The notes below the pieces were generated by a model. The model was given only the letters and a program-made list of their open reading frames with translations, was not told where the DNA came from and ran no database searches. 64,000 nucleotides of DNA from assembly GCA_964446935.1 (NCBI GenBank), contig CAYUQI010000001.1, positions 68,508 through 132,507 of the forward strand. The letters run 5' to 3'. Made by a program: the position numbers and the translations under genes. The stretch comes from UASB124 sp964446935 (lineage in GTDB: Bacteria; Babelota; Babeliae; Babelales; RVW-14). This document shows positions 24,219-31,840 of this stretch, one piece after another (within the stretch, counting starts at the first letter, position 1; each line of letters starts with the position of its first letter).

Positions 24219-24863
24219 GTGAATAATCGTATAAGTCTTCTTTTCGTTTCGTTCGCTTCGGTTTGTATAGCACAAACGCCGTCGTCTGATAAGGTGAACA
24301 ATTTCCCTTTCATGTGTGATGCAACTGTTTCTTATTATGGCAATGCTCTTATATATGCTGCTCAGCATGACAGTGTAGATTATGTTCGAGCATGTCTTTG
24401 TGAGCCATGTTGTTATGTTGATTGCAAAGGGAAAAATGGGTGTACGGCATTGTGGTGGGCGGCAGCGCGCAACAATCCGGAAATATTGAGGGCTCTTCTT
24501 GCTGCAAAGGCATCGGTTAACATAGCGAACAAAGATGGTTGTACACCATTGATGAATGCTGCAGATAAAGCCAATGTTGAGGCGGTAAGAATTCTTTTAG
24601 ATGCCGGTGCTGATGTTAAAGCGGTCAATAATAAGCAGGAAACAGCGTTGCATGCAGCGGCCGGTGGCACGAGCCTTGATGAGTTTGTTTTTGATACACG
24701 GCAAGAGTCCTGTAAACAACGAAAAACAGAAGAATATAAAACAATAATTACAATGCTTTTAGCTGCGGGAATTGATAAAAAATTGCGTAATAAAGCTGGC
24801 AAAACAGCTTATGAAGTAGCGCTTGAATGTAACAATTTGGAACTTGCAGAACTTTTAAAATAA
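24219..24863 (+). CDS. Exported ankyrin-repeat protein, first of a tandem pair
   Basis: 214 residues from a GTG. An ATG twelve bases upstream lies inside the sequence that serves as leader in the paralogue (ATGGGGGGAT), so the GTG is preferred. A signal peptide (NRISLLFVSFASVCIAQ) precedes about five ankyrin repeats. Repeat starts include GNALIYAAQHD, NGCTALWWAAARN, DGCTPLMNAADKA, KQETALHAAA and AGKTAYEVALEC. Ankyrins bind proteins, and exported ones in intracellular bacteria often act on host partners. A 16-residue insert sits between repeats 4 and 5. A good -35 (TTGACA, 24150-24155) lies upstream. Confidence 0.85.
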   Translation: MNNRISLLFVSFASVCIAQTPSSDKVNNFPFMCDATVSYYGNALIYAAQHDSVDYVRACLCEPCCYVDCKGKNGCTALWWAAARNNPEILRALLAAKASVNIANKDGCTPLMNAADKANVEAVRILLDAGADVKAVNNKQETALHAAAGGTSLDEFVFDTRQESCKQRKTEEYKTIITMLLAAGIDKKLRNKAGKTAYEVALECNNLELAELLK

Positions 24864-24922
24864 TGTGTTTAACGTGTTTTAAGGTAGTTGTATAACTCTT
24901 TTATCCATGGGGGGATATTCTT

Positions 24923-25699
24923 ATGAATAGACGTATTATCATTGTTGCTGTTTCACTTGCTACCGGTTGCTGTGCTGCGGTACCAGCACCTCAAGGAGCA
25001 GGCAATGAACAAGCAGCAACTGCTGAACAGGTAGCGGATTTTAAAGCTCCTGCAGATGCTCCTGTTGCAGTCAAGGCGACAGATCAACAACAATCTTCTA
25101 GCGCTCAAACAGGTGATAACGATATTGCTTATGTTTCTATAACTGGTCCATTCTATTATGTTGAGCAAGGTACTCTCAGGCCATTGCCGGAAGCAGAAGT
25201 AAAAGGGCTTGCTTTAATACGAGCAGTACAAAAAGGCAACGTTGATGATGTTCGTACGTTGCTTGCACAAGGCGCTTTTGTTGACATGACAGATGAATGT
25301 GGTTGCACCGCACTGTGGTGGGCTGCAGAGCGCAATAATGTTGAAGTATTAAAACTTCTGATTGATGCAAAAGCTTCAGTGGACAAATCAGAAAATGTGT
25401 ATCGTTGTACCCCTCTCATGATTGCTGCTACTGATGCAAACGTTAAGGCGGTGGAAACTCTTTTAGCTGCTGGTGCCAATGTTAAGGCAGTTGATAACAA
25501 ACAAGAAACAGCCTTGCATGCAGCGGCATATTGCAATCTCTATGAGATCGAAAAAATAAAAAAAGAAGAATATAAAACGACAATTAAAGTGTTCTTGCAA
25601 GCAGGCATTGATCAAAAATTGCGTAATGATGAAGGCAAGACTGCATACGACATAGCACTCGAACATGGCGATGCTGACATTGCAGAACTTTTAAAATAA
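24923..25699 (+). CDS. Exported ankyrin-repeat protein, second of the tandem pair
   Basis: 258 residues. The leader resembles that of the neighbour (GGGGGAT before the start). The signal peptide ends in SLATGCCAAVPA. The cysteine pair could make it a lipoprotein, although the -3 residue (Ala) is not the best. An Ala/Gln-rich spacer (about 25-75) precedes about five ankyrin repeats. GCTALWWAAERNN, CTPLMIAATDAN, KQETALHAAA and EGKTAYDIALEHGD parallel the first copy almost repeat by repeat. The two genes clearly come from a duplication. A TTTAAC-17-TATAAC element lies upstream, so it may also be expressed separately. Confidence 0.87.
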   Translation: MNRRIIIVAVSLATGCCAAVPAPQGAGNEQAATAEQVADFKAPADAPVAVKATDQQQSSSAQTGDNDIAYVSITGPFYYVEQGTLRPLPEAEVKGLALIRAVQKGNVDDVRTLLAQGAFVDMTDECGCTALWWAAERNNVEVLKLLIDAKASVDKSENVYRCTPLMIAATDANVKAVETLLAAGANVKAVDNKQETALHAAAYCNLYEIEKIKKEEYKTTIKVFLQAGIDQKLRNDEGKTAYDIALEHGDADIAELLK

Positions 25700-25721
25700 T
25701 TCGATTTTTAAACTATTTTTG

Positions 25722-25759
25722 CATAAGGGGCTGGTGGAAATTTCTACCAGCCCCTTATG
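25722..25759. terminator. Terminator after the ankyrin genes
   Basis: CATAAGGGGCTGGT pairs exactly with ACCAGCCCCTTATG, and the inner ten bases also pair apart from one G-T. The result is a nearly loop-free 38-bp palindrome 23 bp after the ankyrin stop codon. Confidence 0.85.
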
Positions 25760-25886
25760 TTGTTTATAGCAATAAATGTAATGACTGTCTGCTTTTATCA
25801 AACCATTGCAAGCATCTTTATAGGTATGTTGTTCTAATATATTAGTATTCATAACCATGTTAAGTTTCAAAGAGAGAAAGGAGTTT

Positions 25887-27827
25887 ATGAAATTGTTAAG
25901 GTACTGTTCTTTATTGCTGTTGCTGTGGTTTGGGAGTTGTTATGGCGAGGGTGATGAAAAGAGTAGTTTGTTTGTTACTCGTGTATCGAACTTCCCATAT
26001 CAAAAGATAAAAGATTTTACCTCTATTGATGAGTGTGAAAATTTTTTACGGCACGTAGTACCAGAAATAAAGACCATGTCTCCATGGGAAGCCCGTAGAT
26101 ATGCTAATGAGTATAATAAGGCGGTTGAGAAATACTATCAGGCTATTGAGGTATTTAAAACAAGTGAAAAGACGTATACAGAAAAAAGGTTAGATTACAA
26201 AAAAATTTTGGATGCAAATATTTCGGCAAAAAAGGTCAAGGCATCAAGAGGGTTGTGGGAAGCTCTGCAACAAGCCAAAAAGGATTATGAAGAAAAAAAA
26301 GAATATGCTGAACAAGTAACGAAAGAAATGAACCGCATAATAAATGAATATGATGTAGTACGGTCTAGGTATCTTGCTCGAAACAACATTATTTTAGATA
26401 CAGTAGAAATGTTTAAGAAACTACTTCAAACCTATAAAGAGCAACTTTATGATACGTCCCCAGAGAATACCAAGAAGGCTGAAGAAACGTATACATTGTT
26501 GAGCAATGCAGTGCGCAATGTTGAAATCAAACGTAAAAAAATAAAAGAGGCGTTAAATAGTTTTGAGTCGGATGAAACAAAACGCCTAGAAGGCGACGTC
26601 TATGAGATTCTGTGGGGGGCTTATAATGCAACAGGAATTACATCTCTATGGCTTGAAAAGATTTGGGAAGCACGAACTGATGGATCATTAGCTATTCTTA
26701 ATACATTTTTAACTGAGTCAGTACCAGATCTAGAGATTCCAGATTTTAGTAAGAAACCGCTTTCAAATTTTAATGAAATGAGAGGGCTTCTGTGGCAGGT
26801 CCTCAGTCAAATAAAAACGTTAAAAACACGCATTCGTATGCGTGAGAAATTTCAAAAAATGAGTTTAGGGGATCCTGAATTAGTGAAAAAATTAGATAAA
26901 AAAATAGAATTACTTAAAGAAAATGCGGTTAGGTTGAATGCAAAGATCAAATACCTTGCGAATATTTTTAAAAATTTTTTGATAGAAAAGTATAAACAGC
27001 CACTACAAAAATTTTATACCATAAGACAAGAAGCCGCGAGAGAGTCTTCTGGCCTTGGCGCCACCCAAAGAGAAACTGTTGTTGAAACATTTGCTCTTGA
27101 TGTAATAAAACAGAAATATAATAAAAGATTATATCAGGGACAGGGCATTCTCTATTTTGAAGATTTATACAAAGATTTAATCAACGATTTAGATGATATT
27201 TTAAATAGATTGCATATTGTTTCTGAAAAAATTAAACAAACAAACGAGCAGTGCAAAAAATCAATCAAAAAAGTTACGCAAAAATATCTTGAAGAATTTG
27301 AAAAGTTATCTTACAAGGATGCTTTACCACAACAGAGAAGAAAGGAAGCTTTTGCCGTGGGCAAAAAAGTAGTTATGTTTGTAAAAAATGCTTTGTTGAT
27401 CATTGATAAAAAGAATGCTCAGGAAATTAAGAATGAGCTTTTTAAATTTAAATATAAAAAATTTATTGAATTTTTGACGTTTAGACTTTCTCCTGAAATG
27501 AAGGCTGATATCTATGATGATGTTTTTACCAGGGAACGAGGAATGCAATCGGAGATAAGTGAACAACGAAGTAAAGAGATTGTAATAAAGATTAACTCTT
27601 TGTATAACGAATGGATGGCGAGTGTTTCTGGTGGGGAGAAAGCCCAAAAAATCTTTAAGAAAACAGTACGCGCAATAAAGCGAGATTTTAAAAAACAGAA
27701 AGATCAATTAACCACAGAAAAAGAATTTTATGACATTCTCAATAAAGCTTATGCAAATGCTGGAATTACCAAAGATCCAAGGATTGGAATATTGAGATTT
27801 GATGGAGTATTGTTTTCACTAGCTTAG
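25887..27827 (+). CDS. Large exported coiled-coil protein
   Basis: 646 residues from the ATG at 25887, which has AAAGGAG at ideal spacing. An upstream ATG at 25857 has none. The N-terminus (LLRYCSLLLLLWFGSCYG) is a signal peptide, possibly with lipid attachment at the cysteine. Nearly all the rest is charged and helical, rich in K and E. Long heptad-like stretches lie around residues 60-150 (for example KKDYEEKKEYAEQVTKEM), 180-230, 290-340 and 420-470. No enzymatic motif and no family are recognised. The repeat phrase YEILWGAYNATGIT near 240 resembles YDILNKAYANAGIT near 630, which points to an internal duplication. A strong terminator follows. Confidence 0.75.
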   Translation: MKLLRYCSLLLLLWFGSCYGEGDEKSSLFVTRVSNFPYQKIKDFTSIDECENFLRHVVPEIKTMSPWEARRYANEYNKAVEKYYQAIEVFKTSEKTYTEKRLDYKKILDANISAKKVKASRGLWEALQQAKKDYEEKKEYAEQVTKEMNRIINEYDVVRSRYLARNNIILDTVEMFKKLLQTYKEQLYDTSPENTKKAEETYTLLSNAVRNVEIKRKKIKEALNSFESDETKRLEGDVYEILWGAYNATGITSLWLEKIWEARTDGSLAILNTFLTESVPDLEIPDFSKKPLSNFNEMRGLLWQVLSQIKTLKTRIRMREKFQKMSLGDPELVKKLDKKIELLKENAVRLNAKIKYLANIFKNFLIEKYKQPLQKFYTIRQEAARESSGLGATQRETVVETFALDVIKQKYNKRLYQGQGILYFEDLYKDLINDLDDILNRLHIVSEKIKQTNEQCKKSIKKVTQKYLEEFEKLSYKDALPQQRRKEAFAVGKKVVMFVKNALLIIDKKNAQEIKNELFKFKYKKFIEFLTFRLSPEMKADIYDDVFTRERGMQSEISEQRSKEIVIKINSLYNEWMASVSGGEKAQKIFKKTVRAIKRDFKKQKDQLTTEKEFYDILNKAYANAGITKDPRIGILRFDGVLFSLA

Positions 27828-27838
27828 TGTTAGCATTT

Positions 27839-27869
27839 AGAGCGGCGGGTGATTGTAGCCCGCCGCTCT
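27839..27869. terminator. Bidirectional terminator
   Basis: The stem AGAGCGGCGGG (27839-27849) and CCCGCCGCTCT (27859-27869) is followed by TTTGTTTTT. It lies between the convergent coiled-coil gene and nupC. Confidence 0.9.
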
Positions 27870-27875
27870 TTGTTT

Positions 27876-29099
27876 TTAGATCAATAAACTTGCAATAGCA
27901 GCATTCAAGAGATTGGTGAGTGTACCACCAAGGAGTGCACGAAGACCGAGTTTTGTTAATGCCTCGCGTTTGGATGGACACAAGGCGCCAATACCTCCTA
28001 TCTGAATTCCAATGCACGAAAAGTTAGCAAATCCGGCGATTGCGTAGGTCAGGATAGCCACCGAGCGGCTACTGAGCGTCTCTTTGACCATGTTGCTGTA
28101 CGCGACAAGTTCATTAATGACCAATTTTTGACCGAGCAGGGTCCCCGCCGTTGAGCAGTCTTGCAGGGGAATACCAATCAAATAAGCAACCCCATAAAAC
28201 ATTTTGCCAAAGAGTACATTGAGGGTAATGCCGGTAATGCCTGCTAAGATTGCATCCACCATCGCTATTAAGCTGATAAAAGCAATAAGCATAGCGGCAA
28301 CATTGACGGCAAGCTTAAGTCCATCGGTGGTACCGGATGAAATGGCATCAAAAACATTTTTTGTTTCTCGTGGGATGTTAACCGTTCTGCCCCCCATGGT
28401 TTCAGGTGTTTCCGTTTCTGGCATAAGTATCTTCGAAATTAAAATAGCTCCGGGGATGGCCATGATACTTGCTGAAAGCATATGAACGATTGGTACGCCC
28501 ATGAGGCCGTAGATAGCCAGAATGGACCCACTTAAATGTGCCATGCCACTGGTCATGACGGTTAACATTTCTGAATGAGTCATGCGAGCAAGATAATTTT
28601 TGATAAGCAACGGAGCTTCTGTTTGCCCCAAAACGCTGTTGGCAGCAACAGAGAGTGTCTCTGCCCCGGATGTGCCAAAAAGAGGGCGGATGACAAAGGC
28701 AAGGCCTTTAACCAATATTTGTACTATGCCGATATGGTAGAGCAATGACATCAAGGCGCCGAAGAAGATAATGATTGGTAACACTTTGATAGCGAATACA
28801 AAACCCCATGGACTATTGGCATTAGCAAGCCCACCAAATACAAAAGAACACCCTTGATCAGCAAATTTATAGATCGCTTCGACACCGCTTGCTATGGCAG
28901 CAAAAATATTTTTACCGACCGCCGTTTTGAGAATAAAAAGTCCAATGATTGTTTGGGTGATGAGAGCGGTGAAAATAAGCTTTATTTTAATTGATCTGCG
29001 ATGTGTTGAAAATAAGGCGGCAATCGCAAGGATGGCTGCAATGCCTATGATACTTATGAAGTGGTTATCTTGGATAAACCAATCGAACAAAAAGAACAT
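27876..29099 (-). CDS. nupC: Concentrative nucleoside transporter (NupC/CNT family)
   Basis: 407 residues, about ten membrane segments. Family motifs are VLPIIIFFGALMSLLYHIGI, then FGTSGAETLSVAANSVLGQTEAPLL, the loop GMAHLSGSILAIYG, and the C-terminal ILTYAIAGFANFSCIGIQIGG. CNT proteins take up nucleosides with protons or sodium. In a host-dependent cell this supplies bases it probably cannot make. The residues that contact the nucleoside (GQTEAP, the GFAN region) are kept, so it should be active. No neighbour belongs to the same pathway. Confidence 0.92.
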   Translation of the reverse strand: MFFLFDWFIQDNHFISIIGIAAILAIAALFSTHRRSIKIKLIFTALITQTIIGLFILKTAVGKNIFAAIASGVEAIYKFADQGCSFVFGGLANANSPWGFVFAIKVLPIIIFFGALMSLLYHIGIVQILVKGLAFVIRPLFGTSGAETLSVAANSVLGQTEAPLLIKNYLARMTHSEMLTVMTSGMAHLSGSILAIYGLMGVPIVHMLSASIMAIPGAILISKILMPETETPETMGGRTVNIPRETKNVFDAISSGTTDGLKLAVNVAAMLIAFISLIAMVDAILAGITGITLNVLFGKMFYGVAYLIGIPLQDCSTAGTLLGQKLVINELVAYSNMVKETLSSRSVAILTYAIAGFANFSCIGIQIGGIGALCPSKREALTKLGLRALLGGTLTNLLNAAIASLLI

Positions 29100-29236
29100 T
29101 CTTTTTCCCTTTCAAAAATGGTGAGTAAATGGTTAGGGAAAATATACCTGAAAAAAAGAATTTGTAATGAATTGGTTGTAATGTGGTGGAAGGGGGTGGG
29201 AAAATGAGAGCAGGGATGATGTCACCCTGAACTTGT

Positions 29237-29359
29237 TTCATAACTGTTCAAGGTACTTTCTTTTGTACCCGTCAACGTTTTTTTACTGAAAATGTGCATG
29301 GTATGTATATGTCGTACTGGCGAAAGCCGGTATCCAGTCTTCCATCAGACAGTTATGAA
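29237..29359. repeat. Short intergenic element bounded by 11-bp inverted repeats
   Basis: TTCATAACTGT (29237-29247) and ACAGTTATGAA (29349-29359) are exact inverses at the ends of a 123-bp piece. Inside is the hairpin ACTGGC-GAAA-GCCGGT (29316-29331) followed by ATCCAGT, related to the palindromic repeats at 9.3-9.5 kb. The rest of the 292-bp gap between nupC and prfA shows no gene. It may be a small non-autonomous repeat. Confidence 0.4.
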
Positions 29360-29391
29360 TTTTGCTTCAGGGCTTGTTATTGATAAACGTT

Positions 29392-30456
29392 CTATGCATC
29401 CAAAATACTATGGGATTTGCGTTGAGCGCGGTCCCAATCAATGAGTGGATTGATCAGATCATCAAGATCGCCTTGCATAATCATATCGAGTTTTTTGAGA
29501 GAGGTCTCTGTGCGATGATCGGTGATACGATTTTGGGGGAAGTTATACGTTCTGATTTTTTCAGCGCGTTCACCAGTCCCAACCTGTTCTTTGCGAGCGG
29601 CACTGATTTGGGCTGCCTGCTTTTCTTTTTCAAAAGCAAACAAACGAGCTTGCAAAATTTTCATCGCTTTTTGTTTGTTTTTGATTTGTGACCGTTCATC
29701 TTGACAGGCAACAACCATTCCGGTTGGAATGTGTGTTATGCGTACTGCAGAGTCTGTTTTGTTAACGTGCTGTCCGCCAGCTCCACCGGCACGAAAAGTA
29801 TCAATACGTAGATCACTTTGATTGATGGTAACTTCTACGTCCTCAAGCTCAGGAAGTACGGCAACCGTAACGGTTGAAGTGTGAATTCTTCCCGCAGCTT
29901 CGGTTTTGGGGACGCGCTGAACACGATGAACACCGGATTCATATTTAAGGTATTTATAAACGTTTCTGCCTTGAATATGAATGATAAGTTCCTTAAAACC
30001 ACCAAGATCAGTGTAGGTTTCTTCAACAGCCGAGACCTGCCAACCCTTGTTCTGTGCATAATTTGAATACATTTTAAAGAGGTCAACGGCAAACAGCGCA
30101 GCTTCTTGTCCGCCGGCGCCGGCTCGAATTTCAAGAAAGACAGAACGACTGTCTTGTGGATCTGATGGATAAAGAATGTCATCCAACGACCGTTCGAGTT
30201 GTTCTTTTTTTAATGTTATTTCTTTGATTTCTTGATCAAATAAATCTTTTAATTCGCCTTCTTCTTTATCACGTTGTTTTGTGCTTTCTTCTATTGTTTT
30301 AGCAAATTCTAGAATTTGTTTATGAACATCTAGAACATTACCCAGGAGCGACGAGCGCTTTTGAAGCGTTACACGAGTTTTTTGATCAAGATTTGGATCA
30401 ATGAGTCGCTGATTAAGTGCGTCATATTCTTGTTGAAGTACATTCCAATTTAGCAT
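29392..30456 (-). CDS. prfA: Peptide chain release factor 1
   Basis: 354 residues, full length. It ends translation at UAA and UAG. The codon-reading loop is RVPKTEAAGRIHTSTVTV (PxT type, as in RF1 rather than the SPF of RF2), and the hydrolysis motif is GAGGQHVNKTDSAVRI. The N-terminal helical domain and the C-terminal NFPQNRITDHR are in place. It lies downstream of rpmE, separated by a terminator-like hairpin. Confidence 0.96.
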   Translation of the reverse strand: MLNWNVLQQEYDALNQRLIDPNLDQKTRVTLQKRSSLLGNVLDVHKQILEFAKTIEESTKQRDKEEGELKDLFDQEIKEITLKKEQLERSLDDILYPSDPQDSRSVFLEIRAGAGGQEAALFAVDLFKMYSNYAQNKGWQVSAVEETYTDLGGFKELIIHIQGRNVYKYLKYESGVHRVQRVPKTEAAGRIHTSTVTVAVLPELEDVEVTINQSDLRIDTFRAGGAGGQHVNKTDSAVRITHIPTGMVVACQDERSQIKNKQKAMKILQARLFAFEKEKQAAQISAARKEQVGTGERAEKIRTYNFPQNRITDHRTETSLKKLDMIMQGDLDDLINPLIDWDRAQRKSHSILDA

Positions 30457-30480
30457 GTTTGTTTCATTCGTATCAAAACA

Positions 30481-30518
30481 TAAAGGCGTATCTTGTTTGT
30501 TATCAAGATACGCCTTTA
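30481..30518 (-). terminator. Hairpin between rpmE and prfA
   Basis: TAAAGGCGTATCTTG (30481-30495) pairs perfectly with CAAGATACGCCTTTA (30504-30518) around an eight-base loop. It follows the rpmE stop by 13 bp on the minus strand and is followed by TGTTTTGAT, a weak T-tract, so it may attenuate rather than fully stop transcription into prfA. Confidence 0.75.
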
Positions 30519-30531
30519 ATAGTTTTAAGCA

Positions 30532-30792
30532 CTACTTTTTTTTAGACTTGGCTTCTTTTTTAGGCTCTGTTGTTTCTTTCTTAGCTGTTTTACCGGCTGT
30601 TTGATAACGGGCTTGGAATTTTTCAATACGACCAGCCGTATCAACAAATTTTTGTTGTCCGGTGTACATTGGATGGCACGCTGAACAAATATCAAGATCA
30701 ATACGTTGTTGTGTTGAGATTGTTTGGAATGAACTACCACATGCGCAACGAGTTGTTATTTCGTAAATTTTAGGATGTATACCGTCTTTCAT
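30532..30792 (-). CDS. rpmE: Ribosomal protein L31, zinc-binding type, with basic tail
   Basis: 86 residues. The L31 core runs to about residue 65: MKDGIHPKIYEITTRCACGSS, then DICSACHPMYTGQQKFVDTAGRIEKFQARY. It keeps the cysteines (CAC and CSAC) of the zinc-carrying form. About 20 extra residues, KTAKKETTEPKKEAKSKKK, form a lysine-rich C-terminal extension. Confidence 0.94.
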   Translation of the reverse strand: MKDGIHPKIYEITTRCACGSSFQTISTQQRIDLDICSACHPMYTGQQKFVDTAGRIEKFQARYQTAGKTAKKETTEPKKEAKSKKK

Positions 30793-30805
30793 AATCTAAA
30801 AACCT

Positions 30806-31819
30806 CTAAGCAATTCCCTTAGTTTTATGACGCTTTTTGAGCTCTTCGATGATTGCTACTTTTTGAGTATCTATCCCTCTGGCTTTGCCCAAGTGATAGG
30901 AGGCAAAATCTGCCCATAAAATCATAGTAAAGAGCTGACTTTCAAAAGTATCCCCAAAAACAGGCGGTTTGTAAAGAATTACCCGCTTTTCCTTCAAAAT
31001 CTCACCAGTTGCTTGAATGGCTTTCGTGAGATTGCCAGGTAGAAAATCGGTATAAAAGAACGTCACAATCGGATTTTTGGTGAAATTTTCAAAACCAACC
31101 AAGAGGTTATGGCACAATTCTGGAAATACATTAAAAACAGCCTGAATTTTGGCATTTTCGTTAAATTGAGTTGTTGCTCGGTAGGCTACTGAAGCGCTAT
31201 CACCACTAATACCCCATACATGAAAAAATTCGTACCCATTCATGGCATACAAGAATTCTTTAAAGGTATGTCCTTCTACAAATGAAGGAATGTATTTATC
31301 GGCATCGTTAATCCAGGTTTTGACCATATTTAAGCCGCCAGGCAGAATACCCATTAAATCAAACGTGCCACATAAAAAGCCTAAAAAATGTCCCAAGGCC
31401 GAGCGGGGTGTTAGGCTTGCGGGAATTAATACAAAGGGCAAATCTTTAGTTTCTGCTATCTCTGAAGCCTTACCAGAGTGAGCAAGAACAATGGTTGGAA
31501 TAAATTTACGAGTAAGCTCTTCCAAAACAGCAAGCGTTTCCCATGTTTGACCTGAGTAGGAAACAACAATTGCCAACGTATCTGTATCAATGCTTGCAGG
31601 GATGATGGGTGAATCAACAACGATTGATACTATTCCTGGTCTGCGATCAAGAAAGGTTTGCATAATTCTACCAGCAACACCCGACCCTCCCATGCCGACA
31701 AAAGCAATCTTCTTTACATTTTTAGGAAGTCCAGATCCATAGTCTTCATAAAAACTGTGAGCAAGTTGAAGCCCTTCTTTGAGTTTGGTTGACCATAGTG
31801 ACATTTCTTTGAGCATCAT
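30806..31819 (-). CDS. Bifunctional phosphoglucose/phosphomannose isomerase
   Basis: 337 residues with AGGAGG before the start. Two SIS domains: KKIAFVGMGGSGVAGRIMQTF and IVVSYSGQTWETLAVLEEL in the first, and the PGI/PMI signature with TPRSALGHFLGFL. The C-terminal SIS domain carries the catalytic KGID/ARGID-like region near LGKARGIDTQKVAIIEEL. The family interconverts fructose-6-P with glucose-6-P and mannose-6-P. It could feed both glycolysis and sugar-nucleotide synthesis, and so supply mannose to the putative glycosyltransferases just downstream. Confidence 0.88.
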   Translation of the reverse strand: MMLKEMSLWSTKLKEGLQLAHSFYEDYGSGLPKNVKKIAFVGMGGSGVAGRIMQTFLDRRPGIVSIVVDSPIIPASIDTDTLAIVVSYSGQTWETLAVLEELTRKFIPTIVLAHSGKASEIAETKDLPFVLIPASLTPRSALGHFLGFLCGTFDLMGILPGGLNMVKTWINDADKYIPSFVEGHTFKEFLYAMNGYEFFHVWGISGDSASVAYRATTQFNENAKIQAVFNVFPELCHNLLVGFENFTKNPIVTFFYTDFLPGNLTKAIQATGEILKEKRVILYKPPVFGDTFESQLFTMILWADFASYHLGKARGIDTQKVAIIEELKKRHKTKGIA

Positions 31820-31840
31820 GGTAAAGCCTCCTGGTAGGGG

